A DNA stretch of 64,000 nt, taken from NCBI RefSeq assembly GCF_000005505.3, contig NC_016134.3, positions 11,266,624 to 11,330,623 of the forward strand, written 5' to 3'. The DNA is from Brachypodium distachyon (Eukaryota; Streptophyta; Magnoliopsida; Poales; Poaceae). The position numbers and the translations under genes are program-made. A model generated the notes under the pieces. It ran no database searches. It was not told the origin of the DNA and worked only from the letters and a program-made list of their open reading frames with translations. This document shows positions 33,560 through 43,863 of the stretch, piece after piece (position 1 is the stretch's first letter; each line of letters starts with the position of its first letter).

Positions 33560-34146
33560 TTTCATTGTTCGATCAATGGAACCCACCTGATTCTTTGAAT
33601 CCCCAGCATTCACCGACAGGGCAGGACGAAAGGGCACTATTGTAGCAACCGCATCTATTCATGATAAGTCAATGATCCACGTGTGCAAACGAGATACTTG
33701 AGCCAGCAAGGTATATAAGAAGCCTGTGGATGGAGAAGTGAAACAACAAACAACTTGACCAGGTCCCTACGACATGTTTTGGTGAGAGAGATGTGTTAAT
33801 CCAGCCATTTATATACGTACAAACCCCCAGAGACAAAATGCACTAAAGTATTATAGATGCACTGAAATCTCTCTCTTTTTTTTGATAAGATGCACTCAGA
33901 ATCTTGTCCTTGAGAAGAAGAAATAGTTACCAAATCATAAATAGCTGTTCTTGTTCCTCGTAGTGGATAAATCAGGGAGAAAAGCAAAGGACTATACTTA
34001 AACGCACTCATGGCAAGATCAAAGCAGAGAGTGGGCATGAGAGGCATTAGGAATTATGCCACGGAGAAGACCTCCGGAGGCGCGACCGTGACGTCAGAAC
34101 CCTTCTTACCAAGAAAATCGACGGGTACCAAGTTTTCCTTCAGGCG

Positions 34147-34323
34147 ATGGCAGGGGTGGACGGCCTCCGCCACGGTGAAGACTTCCCGATGTGCAACAAA
34201 GTCTTCAAGGTGAGGGCATACGTGAAGCAGGCTGCGGTGCAGGCGGCACGGGCCCGAGAGAAGACTCCTTCCCCGGCGAGATCCGCGAGCTCAGGCTACG
34301 ACGAGGAGGAATGCACCTTCTAA
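34147..34323 (+). CDS. Hypothetical 58-residue ORF, unrecognised
   Basis: The frame opens upstream at about 34041 and has an ATG at 34147. The product reads MAGVDGLRHGEDFPMCNKVF then KVRAYVKQAAVQAARAREK and ends DEEECTF. It is GC-rich with grass-like codon use, and TTTTCCTTCAG before the ATG could be a splice acceptor. The duplicated block near 42390 lacks this segment, so it was gained here or lost there. It is close to a Helitron end, so a captured fragment is possible. Function unknown. Confidence 0.35.
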   Translation: MAGVDGLRHGEDFPMCNKVFKVRAYVKQAAVQAARAREKTPSPARSASSGYDEEECTF

Positions 34324-34377
34324 GATCAAGGGTGTTTGGGCAGGTTTACCATATGATTTTACGTGCATTAATATACA

Positions 34378-34855
34378 CTAGTACAGTGACTGTGCGTTGC
34401 CACGGCCTCTTAAACATGTGCACGCGAAAATTCATGTTTATACAAAACATAACAATATAATTGGACATTCAATCAAAATGATCAGCCGCGGTCAGGACAT
34501 GGCACCCAGTCCAAGCAGCCCACTGGCCGTGGCTGGCGTCAGAAGAAGGTCACGAAGCACACGATGGCGCAGTGCACGAGGAACTGCGCGGCGGTGCATA
34601 GCGCCGGTCAGCCCTGGACCCCTTTGCTTATCTCTTCCACGGGAATCTAATCCAGCGCCGACGCGTATCACCGCAGGGAGGTGCTGTGCGGGCAGTTGAG
34701 TCGGCGGTGGCGGCCTGGGAAGGCAGCGCCGTGGGAATAGGAAAATAAAGGTTCGATGGAGTGTAAGAAGACACGAAAAATCAGAACAGGCACGGAAATT
34801 GATGCACGGCGGACGACGATGAATGAAACCTTCCTGTTTTTATTATTAGGATAGA
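34378..34855 (-). mobile_element. Short non-autonomous Helitron
   Basis: On the minus strand the 5' end is TCTATCCTAATAATAAAAAC after a host A. The 3' end is CGTGGCAACGCACAGTCACT then GTACTAG before a host T, both typical of grass Helitrons. The core (34490-34740) is GC-rich. Its minus strand ends a short hydrophobic frame (FLVHCAIVCFVTFF, stop) that looks like a captured last exon. Confidence 0.7.
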
Positions 34856-35313
34856 TATATGTGTATCACCTTTTTTTTGCCAATTTTAACTTGTTCGGGA
34901 ATTGAAATAGCTGAAAAGCCCGCTCGGTTTACCTTTAATTAGTTGGCTCACTTTTCCTCCCAAATTTCCAGCCGGACTTAAATTTAATTTAATTAGATTA
35001 TATGTTTTTTTTTAGAAAATTAGATGTTCTTTTTTAACATCATATAACTTTAGATTATCTTTTGTACAACCTGACTTTTTTTTAGAACATTTTTTACATC
35101 CTGACCAACGACCGTAATAACAACCCGTGATGAACGGGCTGCTGCGGGACGTGAAGGAAGGCCAGGCCCACTACGTATGTGGGCTGAGCCTACAGGCCCA
35201 ATAGGAACCCCCCGGCGGCCATCGTTTCTCCCCTGAAAAAACAACAATCATCTCTTCTTCCCCAACTCGCCACTGCCGCCTCAGCTTCCGCCTCCGCCTT
35301 CGGCTCCTTAGCC

Positions 35314-37416
35314 ATGGCGGCGGCTGCTGTGCCTGGGGCGAGCAAGGCGAGCGTGCTTGCCTCTCCTCCTCCCGGGTGGTCTTCCCTACGACCTAGCATT
35401 TGGGTGCCGTAACGGCCTACGCGATCAATTTGGGGTTTGTTAGGGTTCGGGATTTCTTAGGGTTCTACGACGATGTATGCCCGCGATGCCACCTCAACCA
35501 CGAACTCTTCCAACATTTGTTCTTCGAGCGCCCGAGCAGTACAGCAATCTGGTGTCGGCACAGCCCCGCCCGTTTCGGGCTCCTCGCCGTGCGACGCCAC
35601 ACCTCGGACTCACCCTGCCGTTCCCCATCTGCCTGGGCGTGTTCCTAACCGTCCTTTAGAAAATTTGGGAATCTCGAAACAATCTTGTATTTCGGAACAC
35701 TAGTAGTTTACTCATATCTGTAACTATGGTAGCCGCCGTGATTATTGTGCTAATTTTGGATCAGAAAAACCCCCGCTTTTACTTTTCTTGGTGTGATTTA
35801 GATATGAAATTGATATATGCTTGTTATGTTCCAAGTCGCTCTTTCCAATAATAATATTTATTGCGTCTGTGTGGGAGGCTTTGGTGCTCTATTTTATTCT
35901 GGTTTATCTATATCTATTAATTTCAATTGATTTTGTAATTATGAATGATGTGTCTGATATATCTCGTTTTGATCTTGTGTATGACAGTCTGGTGCTCCAT
36001 TTCTAAATTAAAACTAAGTGATGCACTTGCATATTACTACAGTGCAAATTCATGTGTTCTGTTTTGATGTTTTGCATTATTTTGTTCTGGAAAGAATTAA
36101 GACCGAGTGCTTTCATGCAGAAAGGGCCTGTTAAGGAGAATGACGAGAATGGCAAGCTGTTTCCACTGAGCGGGCTGTTAAAAATATGTTGGTTCATTAA
36201 TTGTCAATGTCTTATTTCTGATTTTACTGTGAATAATCGATAGATTTACAATCCTTTGTACAGGCGTTGTTGGCGTTTCTGAAGGCAATGTTAGATGTAG
36301 CAGTTAGAGGAGTTACAGTACTCAATGTATACAGTGCCATTTGCGTCATTTTCTGGGCAAAAACTCCTGTGAACACCGTACTGAAGGCTGCAATGGTCGA
36401 ACTTCCGTTCTCGGTTTTCCCGATTTTATTACTCATACGCAGTGTCATCAAGTTGGTTGAGCAAGGTAGCTGTAGTGTGGATATGGGTGCCACGCTCTTA
36501 TTATCTGAAATCATATATATCTATTTGCTTGGGGGCATGACGACCATAGTGATGTTTGAAGCATCAAAACTCTTTGTCGCTTCTGTAACCAAATGTATTG
36601 ATTTGCATCTTCATGAAGCTGTGGTTTGGTCTTTCCAACCATCCAAAGGTGACTCTTTCAAGAGAGCATTATTTCATAACAAAAATAAGTTTGTAACTTT
36701 GATGTTGATTCATATCCTCTGCTTTTGCAATTTCAGTATTTGAGGGTCATCAACTCCAACCGTCAAGATCTTGAGAATTCACTCATCATGGTTCCAAAAC
36801 CAGATGCCAAGGTGGCAGCAGGGATTCCAGCGAAGTCAATTAACATATTTCTTGTAAGTGCCCTTCTCGTGTTAAATTCCATGTTGTCAAGTTAAAACAA
36901 ATAAGTAAAAGGCTTTCCTTATGAAGTTATATATTTTTTGGTATGATTGATAATCCAATACTATATCTATGAAAAGAAGCCAAAAACCTTGTGAGAAAAG
37001 CATCACAATATTTTTACGCTTGTAATGCATTCTCATTGCTGATTGTGGTTAGTTGTTTGAGTTTCATAAACTCAGAGAGTTGTGTGCAGTTTATAATTTG
37101 GATAGGCGATATGCTCACCTAGAGGTGTGCTGCCATTTGTTTGTCTTAGCTTTTGTTAGGATAGACCAGAGCAACATGTCGCCTACTTCATTATCAATTT
37201 AATGTGCTACCTCTACGACCTAACCTCTTGTGTTTGATTATTACTGTTTTGCAGGACATTTGCTGGGTGCTGTACTTGGTATTCACCCTTGGGTTCATGC
37301 TGGTGCTGGCCATCCTCGCTGAGAAGTGGTGGCACGCCCTGGCGGGGATCTGTGTCATGTCCCCCATCCATGTATTGGGGCTCTACTTGACATCATATCT
37401 GAGAGATAGGATGTAG
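35314..37416 (+). CDS. Multi-pass membrane protein gene, copy 1 (five exons, splice sites damaged)
   Basis: Exons visible: 35314-35346 (MAAAAVPGASK), 36121-36177 (KGPVKENDENGKLFPLSGL), 36264 to about 36520 (LLAFLKAMLD through GATLLLSEII), 36737-36853 (YLRVINSNRQDLENS to KSINIFL), and 37255-37416 (DICWVLYLVFTLGFMLV to LTSYLRDRM, stop). Hydrophobic segments (NVYSAICVIFWA, FPILLLIRSVI, WVLYLVFTLGFMLVLAIL, ICVMSPIHVLGLYL) indicate about four membrane passes. Acceptors are clean CAG sites. Exon 1 has a GC donor (AAG|GCGAGC) where the paralogue has GT. Exon 2 has lost its donor G (CTG|TT instead of CTG|GT), and no good donor is visible after exon 3. The family was not recognised. It may be a recent pseudogene or be spliced differently. 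Confidence 0.55.
35461..35650 (+). pseudogene. LINE zf-RVT-like fragment inside intron 1
   Basis: The plus frame reads VCPRCHLNHELFQHLFFERP then STAIW, the CxxC-x6-HxxH-type zf-RVT pattern of plant LINEs. The same piece lies in intron 1 of copy 2 (about 44010-44200), so it predates the duplication. Confidence 0.6.
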
Positions 37417-37589
37417 TTGAGTAGCTGTATGTTGGCCCTGCACTTAGCTTTTTTATGGTATTGTGCGCTGCCTTGTAAATCTGACAGTCACCGGTTCGGC
37501 TGGTACCACTTGATGTATAGAACCTATATTGACAACTGTAGCCGCGCCTGTCATCTCTGCATAAGAGCACGCCCCTAAAAAATTTGGAA

Positions 37590-39640
37590 TATCATTGTTA
37601 CTCACAGCAGAAAAGTTTGTGAAGCTACGGTGCAATGGAAAGTCGAGATTCTTCTCGTGAAAGTTGGTACAGTACAACCAACTCTCTTTTTTCTAATACT
37701 CGTACAATTAGCTCACCAACAAACTTTGAACAAAATCTCGCTCAAAAAGGTTAGTCGGCTGGAAGAAAACAGTAAGTTGTTTCCATGAGTCAAATAAATG
37801 AAATAATTAATCATCAGAAAGTTGGTGGAATTGATGGAACAAAAGATATGCTAATTTAATGGAATATCAATGTTACTGACAGCAGAACAGTTTGTGAAGT
37901 TACGGTGCAATGGAAAGTCGAGATATTTGAAAGGTAAAATGGCTTTCATAAGGTATCATAACAAAAAGTTAGTCCCTTGGACCAAAGTAGTTGTCAGAGG
38001 AAAAAGTCAAAGTAATACTGATGGACCAAAATGTTCCGGCAGAAAAACATTTAATTGCTGGCTGATCAAATGTTGCTCATTGCGGGATACTAATCAAATA
38101 TACAGCGCCGTAAGAAATTAGTCGTTTGTAACTAAAAATGATGACGGTGGAACAAAAATGGAAAAAACAAAATTGCCATCTAAAAGTTTTCTGGTGGAAC
38201 AAAAAGAAGTATCGCAAACATTAAAACTGATGAAACATTATCCAACGGTGTGTGAAACATTTATAGCGTACGGTGGAGCACAACTATTTAGCCTTGTGCT
38301 AAAAAGTTTTCCTTGAAAGAGAGATATGGCGTAATTAAGTTCAATCAACAATTTAATCAAAATTCAAAATTTGGTGTCCCCGCCCGTGTGGGATCGCAAT
38401 TACCACCACACTACCCTTATCTCATGGTACTTTCGCTCGTTCGTTCCGATGGTTGCGACGGTACCCGCAGGTACCGTGCGCTTGCTATTGCTACCGTGGG
38501 ATGCCACTGGTGTGGACGGTTTAGGTTTTCTCCAAGTACTGTAGAAACTATCAGCTAGCTAAGATAGATTTGAGAGTTCGTTGCATGTCTGCAACATTGG
38601 CCACATCTACCGATAACATGGCCTTGGCCCCATTAACCTGAGACCAAGAAAAGTGACCAACCACTCGTTGGCGAACTATGGATTTCTTTCTGATGATATT
38701 TGGAATTAATAATTTCTGAGAAAAGTTTATTTTTGGTCCCTCAATTGCCAGCAAAGTATATAAATGGTCCCTCAACTCAAAATCATATACATTTGATCCT
38801 TCAATTGGCAGAGCTGAAAACTATTAGTCTCTCTTTCAGTTTTGAACGGTTTTGACTGGTTTTAACTCCACGCGGTGCTGTTTTCCTAAGAATTTGGATG
38901 CCACGATCCATGGTTCAAGGATCAAATGCATAAAATTTCAAGTTTAGTGACCATCTCTGGAAGGAACCTAATGTTATCCAGGAATTCGGCGTCGAAAATT
39001 CAAGGGAAAACCGCTCAACATGGAGTCAAAACTATTCAAAATCCAGAAGAGGGACCTAGAGTATCAGGTTTTGCAAAATTGAAGGACAAAATGTATACCA
39101 TTTCAAGTTGAGGGATCATTTATAGACTTTGCTGCCAATTGTGGAACCAATATATACTTTCTCATAATTTTGCTCTGTGTGTGCTACGATGGTGCATATA
39201 GAAAGACAGATCGGGCATGCAATATAATACACCATAGTTGTGAACTCAATATAGGTCAAGTTTTTTCGGGGCTTCTTCAGGAAGCTACTCGGGGAAGCCC
39301 TCCTGAAAGCCGAAAAGAACCGAGCCATAAATTGCTGCACCATGTTTTTTTTTATCACCATTGCGTAGGCCTTGGAGGCGTCGAGAATTAGCTAGTGCCA
39401 AGAATTAGTTAGATTGCTTGCTCCACAGCCTTGTTGTTTTGATGCTAGTTCCTCCTCCTCGGGGCAGGATATAGGTCAAGTTTTTTCGGGGGCTTCTTCA
39501 GGATGCTAGTTCCACCGGGCATCTCATCTACGGAAAGTTGGATGAATGGAACAAAAAGATATTCTGATTTAGTGGAATATCAATGTTGCTCACTGCAGCA
39601 CAGTTTTTGAATGTATAGTGCAATGGAAAGTCAAGGCATA
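37590..39640 (+). repeat. Short dispersed repeat, three copies
   Basis: GGAATATCA-TGTTACT-ACAGCAGAA then GTGCAATGGAAAGTCGAG occurs at 37587-37645, 37860-37925 and, more diverged, 39570-39635. The intervening sequence (37930-38700) holds no recognised gene. Confidence 0.75.
38718..39163. mobile_element. Mutator-like MITE, about 110-bp TIRs
   Basis: The ends GAGAAAAGTTTATTTTTGG and, inverted, GAGAAAGTATATATTGG continue as inverted repeats for about 110 bp, with GGTCCCTCAA and TATAAATG-TCCCTCAAC shared. The flanks ATAATTTCT and ATAATTTTG form a 9-bp target duplication with two mismatches. Confidence 0.75.
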
Positions 39641-39777
39641 TGCTTTCCAGAGGCACTTTAAAATGAACTATAAAATCAATCGAGTTGCACTGTCTTGTAG
39701 GGACAAGAAAAACTTATGGACTTTTGTAGTTTGTGGTAGTATATTAACATTTATTCTTGCAAGGACAAAACGAATTA
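39164..39777. other. Non-coding stretch with duplicated foldback segment
   Basis: ATATAGGTCAAGTTTTTTCG followed by GGGCTTCTTCAGGA occurs at 39251 and again at 39470. The first copy is partly mirrored by TCCTGAAAGCCGAAAAG. A GGCGTCGAGAATTAG motif (39377-39391) marks another decayed module. Confidence 0.5.
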
Positions 39778-39858
39778 CTTTCTCCGATCATAATAAGCGT
39801 CTTAGGTTTAGTACAATTTTGTACTAAATGTGAAACACTTATTAGGGATCGGATAGAG
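39778..39858. mobile_element. Stowaway-like MITE, 81 bp
   Basis: CTTTCTCCGATCATAATAAG and, inverted, CTCTATCCGATCCCTAATAAG, with TA on both sides. The inner sequence is nearly palindromic (TACAATTTTGTA). Confidence 0.82.
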
Positions 39859-39866
39859 TAGAAGAT

Positions 39867-39904
39867 TTTAGAGAGAGGGAGAGAGAGAGAGAGAGAGAGA
39901 GAGA
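39867..39904. repeat. GA microsatellite
   Basis: An uninterrupted run of GA dinucleotides covers most of the interval, after a GAGAGGGA start. Confidence 0.97.
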
Positions 39905-41451
39905 AGTAAATAAGAACTACCCAACAATTTAAACGTAGGCTGATTGTGTTCCTCCTCCTAGTGGGTAAAATTCGCATGAGTGTGTCGAACTTATCATCTG
40001 CCACGGCATTTCGTAGGCACGTGAGGCAGTGGGAATTTTGTTGGGCCATGTATTCCATTATGAGGTTTTGGTCATCATGCAATATTTTTGTGCATTGCAT
40101 CATGATCACTTTTCGTAGACCGCTCGGTAAATAGTCTTACTGAGAACCCTAAGAAAAATCGAGCACTTTGTCGTATCGAAGAAGAGAGTATGTATCTCAC
40201 ATGATAAATTAGACCACACAATTCTGTAGAAGGACATGAGAAAACACTTCCCTGCTCATCTCAAAATCAACTTGGGATGTAGAAAGGAACAAAAAACGAA
40301 GACTATACGGACTTGATTATTGCCATGTTAAGAAGTGCTATGTTACCCAATAAATGGTTTTGTCATCGTGTTATACACTGAAGGAGAAGCTATTACTCAT
40401 GTACGATGGGGCGAAGGGAATAAGCTTACTCTACGGTTCTCACGTCATTGAGCTAGTGCATGAAAGTTAGTCTGCTAGACTGTAAAAAGTGCAAGCCATG
40501 ACAGAAAAAAAGAGTTAATTGATTGTGTTTTTAACGTTATGATCATCTTTACTCGATATCACTGACCAGAGATCCACTAGCAAGCTTGGGCAGGGAGGAG
40601 AGGTATTGGGAGTTCCGGTAAACCAAGGTCTCTTTTGGCATGAAACCGTAGATTGCTTTGGTACTAATGAGAAAACAAATTAAGATATGTATATGCATAT
40701 TGGTTTGCTACCAATTTATATTAATTTTTGATTGTTTTTTTATGCTGATGTTCGTGGTGTGCCTTAATAAATCTCTAGTCCCCTGAAGAAGTTAAAAAAA
40801 ATGGTTAATTGATATTTCAGACATAAATAAAAGTATTGAATATTTTTTCCCAAAGAATGGCCGATGGTTTAGAAGATCAAGATCAGTAGATTCCAACAAT
40901 CGACTGTGGCCTTTAGAAACAAACTTAATTAACATACCCAACAAATATCCAACAAACTTGTTCGCAAAAAACAATATCCAACAAACTTAACATACCCAAC
41001 AAATATCGATCATGAACGTAATCTGCTTTAATCCTTTTTGGCCCCCGTGGAAACAAATATTTTTTGCGACGTCAAATAATGAATGTTGTGGTTTAATCCA
41101 ATTAAGCTGATATTGACAATACTTATACTCTACATGCATCATTATCAACACTGACAGCTCGTTATCGAGCGATTTTGACTTCATCACGGACAATTTGTTG
41201 CATCCATGTGAATTGTGAAATAGCCACCCCATAGCTGTCATCCAAGGCAAAGCTGCTACATAGTCAAAACTGTACTGACAAAATTGCACCAATAAAACTA
41301 AGTATCTTAAGAGTATTTTATATCTTGCATTTTGTTTGGAGTATTAATATGAAAATAAAACACCGTCAGATTATATTTGTGTGCTCTGCACAAGGTAATT
41401 AATCAAAACTTCGGTGCATGCATGTATTAAAATTTGTCAGATGGTACGCAT
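39905..41451. other. Non-coding stretch
   Basis: No gene recognised. 40195-40370 is a diverged copy of 17790-18000. Decayed motif copies lie near 40023 and 40599. A short direct repeat (AATATCCAACAAACTT) occurs at about 40943-41000. Confidence 0.45.
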
Positions 41452-41670
41452 GTTGTCTCCGTTTCAGTATAAATGGCCTACGCGGTAGCCGTAGGTCGAC
41501 GATTTATCAATGTAACATGAGTTTTATATCACAAAAATTATACCATTAAAAACTTTAAATGTTCTGTTTTCTGCTAAATGGTATAACTTTTGCAATATAC
41601 AATTTGCCTTATATTGATCGAATAGCTGATGTAGGGATACACGTAGCCCTTTATACTGAAATGGAGGGAG
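41452..41670. mobile_element. Stowaway MITE, about 219 bp
   Basis: The right end CTCCCTCCATTTCAGTATAA (inverted) pairs with GTCTCCGTTTCAGTATAAAT at the left. TA follows at 41671-41672. The left target bases are degenerate. Confidence 0.8.
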
Positions 41671-42750
41671 TATGAACAAGCAGTATAAAAAAACGCGCTT
41701 GATTGATCTTCATTGACTGGCGATCATTCGGATAACAAGGCCATATGAAAAGCTAAGTGAGAAGTGTCTGCATCCCTTCCTCTTTAGATGTTAAAAGTTG
41801 GAACATATATGTGTTCTCTTTGGCTTGCATGCTACATTCAGGTAATATATTTTCCATACCTAAAACTGTATCGGTCTCAGCGTTAATTCTCTCTCTATAT
41901 ATATATGCAGGTTTGTCATGTTTGATGCTATCAATGGAACCCACTTGATTCTTTGAATTCCCGGCATTCACCAACCCGGGAGGGGGCGAAAGGGCACAAA
42001 TGGAGCAACCGTATTCATGATAAGTTAATAATCCACGTGCAAAGGAGATAATTGAGCCAGCCAGAGGTATATAAAAGAAGCAAGTGGATGGAGAAAGCAA
42101 ACAACAAACTAATTGAACTAACTCCCTATGACATGTTATGGTGAGAGAGATGTTTTAATCCATTCATTTATACACGTACATTACCCAAATGCACTAGAGT
42201 AGCATCTTTGTAGATGCACTGAAATCTTTTCTTAAGAAGAAAATATAGTTTTGCCAAATCATAAATAGTTGTTGTTCTTGTACCTCGTAATGGATAAATC
42301 AAGGAGAAAAACAAAGAACTATATTTAAACACACTGAGATGGCAAAATCAAAGCAGAGAGTGGGCATGAGAGGCATTAGGAATTAGGCCATACCGGAGAA
42401 GATGATGTGCACAAATGATGTGCACTAAGCAGAATCAACGGAAGAATGTCTGAGTGGAGAGGGAAACTTTTATCATAGAATCGCTCTAGGTGTTAACAAA
42501 GAGCATGTATCCTTTTCTTAAGTATGCAGTGAGCACAGTTCTGTCTGAACTCTTCTCTGGTGGTTGTGTAGCACATTATTTCATTTGAACCAAAATGCAA
42601 CCAAGGAGGTATCTCCTTCATGATCTACAAAATAATGGTCTTCCATTTGCATACAAAAATTGAAATAGTAGAAAAGCCCCGCTCTGTTTATGCTTAGTTG
42701 CTCACTTTCCTCCCAGCTTTCGGACTCAAAGTAATTCTTCTATAACCTTA

Positions 42751-43042
42751 GAGCAAGTTTAATAAGATGATGTACGCAGGCTATAAGACTTAAAATACTT
42801 TTTTTGGCTTATTTGAGATAGAGAGAACAGAAGCTGGCTGTAAACTAATAGACAGCTACAGCACGAGCTTCTAGGCATGCGAAGTGAGATGCAAGCCAAG
42901 TGTTAATAAAGTAGTACATATTTATACCTAACTACTATACATACTGACTATTAGGCTGTCATTACATGACATGGCAACACGTTATAGCCAGCAGTTGACT
43001 TTTCTATCACTGTCCTTTTTTATAGCACTGTTATCCTTGTTC
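42751..43042. mobile_element. Tourist-like MITE, 292 bp
   Basis: TTA flanks both sides (42748-42750, 43043-43045). The ends GAGCAAGTTTAATAAG and, inverted, GAACAAGGATAACAG are diverged TIRs. The TTA duplication fits PIF/Harbinger-mobilised MITEs. Confidence 0.65.
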
Positions 43043-43084
43043 TTAGATGTTCACTAGAGTTGGATCAATTCTTATGTAGCATTA

Positions 43085-43322
43085 GAGCAAGAGTAATAAT
43101 AAGGCCAATTGCTAGCTATAAGGTTTTGCCATATCATCTATAGCTAATGTAATATCTAGCATGCATGTATACTGGTTGACTATAAGCATATACTATTTTA
43201 TTAGTGGTTCACATTGCAATCTCACGTGGTGTCTAGGAGTAGTATTTGGTTCTCTTCTCTATCTCCAACTGAGCAAATATATAATATTTAAACTCTTATA
43301 GACTGCTTACATCACCTTGTAC
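43085..43322. mobile_element. Tourist-like MITE, second copy, about 238 bp
   Basis: TTA precedes GAGCAAGAGTAATAATAAGG. The inverted right end GTACAAGGTGATGTAAG is followed by TTG. It is related to the 42751 element. Confidence 0.55.
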
Positions 43323-43542
43323 TTGATTTTAGATTTTTTTTATTTTTTTTGCTTTTAGATGTTTTTTTTTACATCAAGCCTTAGATGGTCTTGTTTATTT
43401 TACTTTTACAACCTGACCAACCACCATAATAACAACCCGTGATGAACGGGCTCCGTTAAAAAAGAACGTGATGAACGGGTTGCAGCACATGAACGGGAAG
43501 GCCCGCTACGTACTTAACACACACTACGTATGTGGGCTGAGC

Positions 43543-43698
43543 GTACTTTTGGTCATGCTACCTTTGCTTTGCTCTTCTGGCGCCAGAACTTTGTTCCGAG
43601 ATGTTTTTGCTGGTATTGATCCAGATTTGGATGCTCAAGTGGAGTTTGGAACATTCCAAAAAGTTGAAGATCCTACTACAAGGAAACAGGCAGTCTGA
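43543..43698 (+). other. Inserted coding-like fragment (captured exon?)
   Basis: Copy A of block 4 reads GGGCTGAGCCTACAGGCCCA without interruption. Here about 156 bp are inserted after GGGCTGAGC. The insert is an open frame: [20 protein letters not shown] then [18 protein letters not shown] and a stop. It looks like a conserved protein end, but I cannot name the family with confidence. Insertion mechanism unknown. Confidence 0.6.
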
Positions 43699-43863
43699 AG
43701 GCCCAATAGGAATCCCCCGGCGGCCGACTCCCCCATGCCCATCAGACCATCTCTTCTCCGTTCCCCTAAAAAAAACAAAAAAAAAGACCATCTTTTCTCC
43801 GTGAGCTCTTCTCGCTCGCCACCGCCGCCTCAGCTTCCGCCTCCGCCTTCGGCTCCCTTAGCC

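Larger units (their letters stand above)
33560..36520 (+). repeat. Duplicated block 4, copy A (partner 41925-45105)
   Basis: It matches the partner in order: CAATGGAACCCACCTGATTC, GGTATATAAGAAGC, GAGAGGCATTAGGAATTA, AAAAGCCC-GCTC, the GGCCCAATAGGA-CCCCCGGCGGCC segment, and exons 1-3 of the membrane-protein gene. Copy A has a Helitron (34378-34855). Copy B has two Tourist-like MITEs and a captured coding fragment. Confidence 0.88.
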
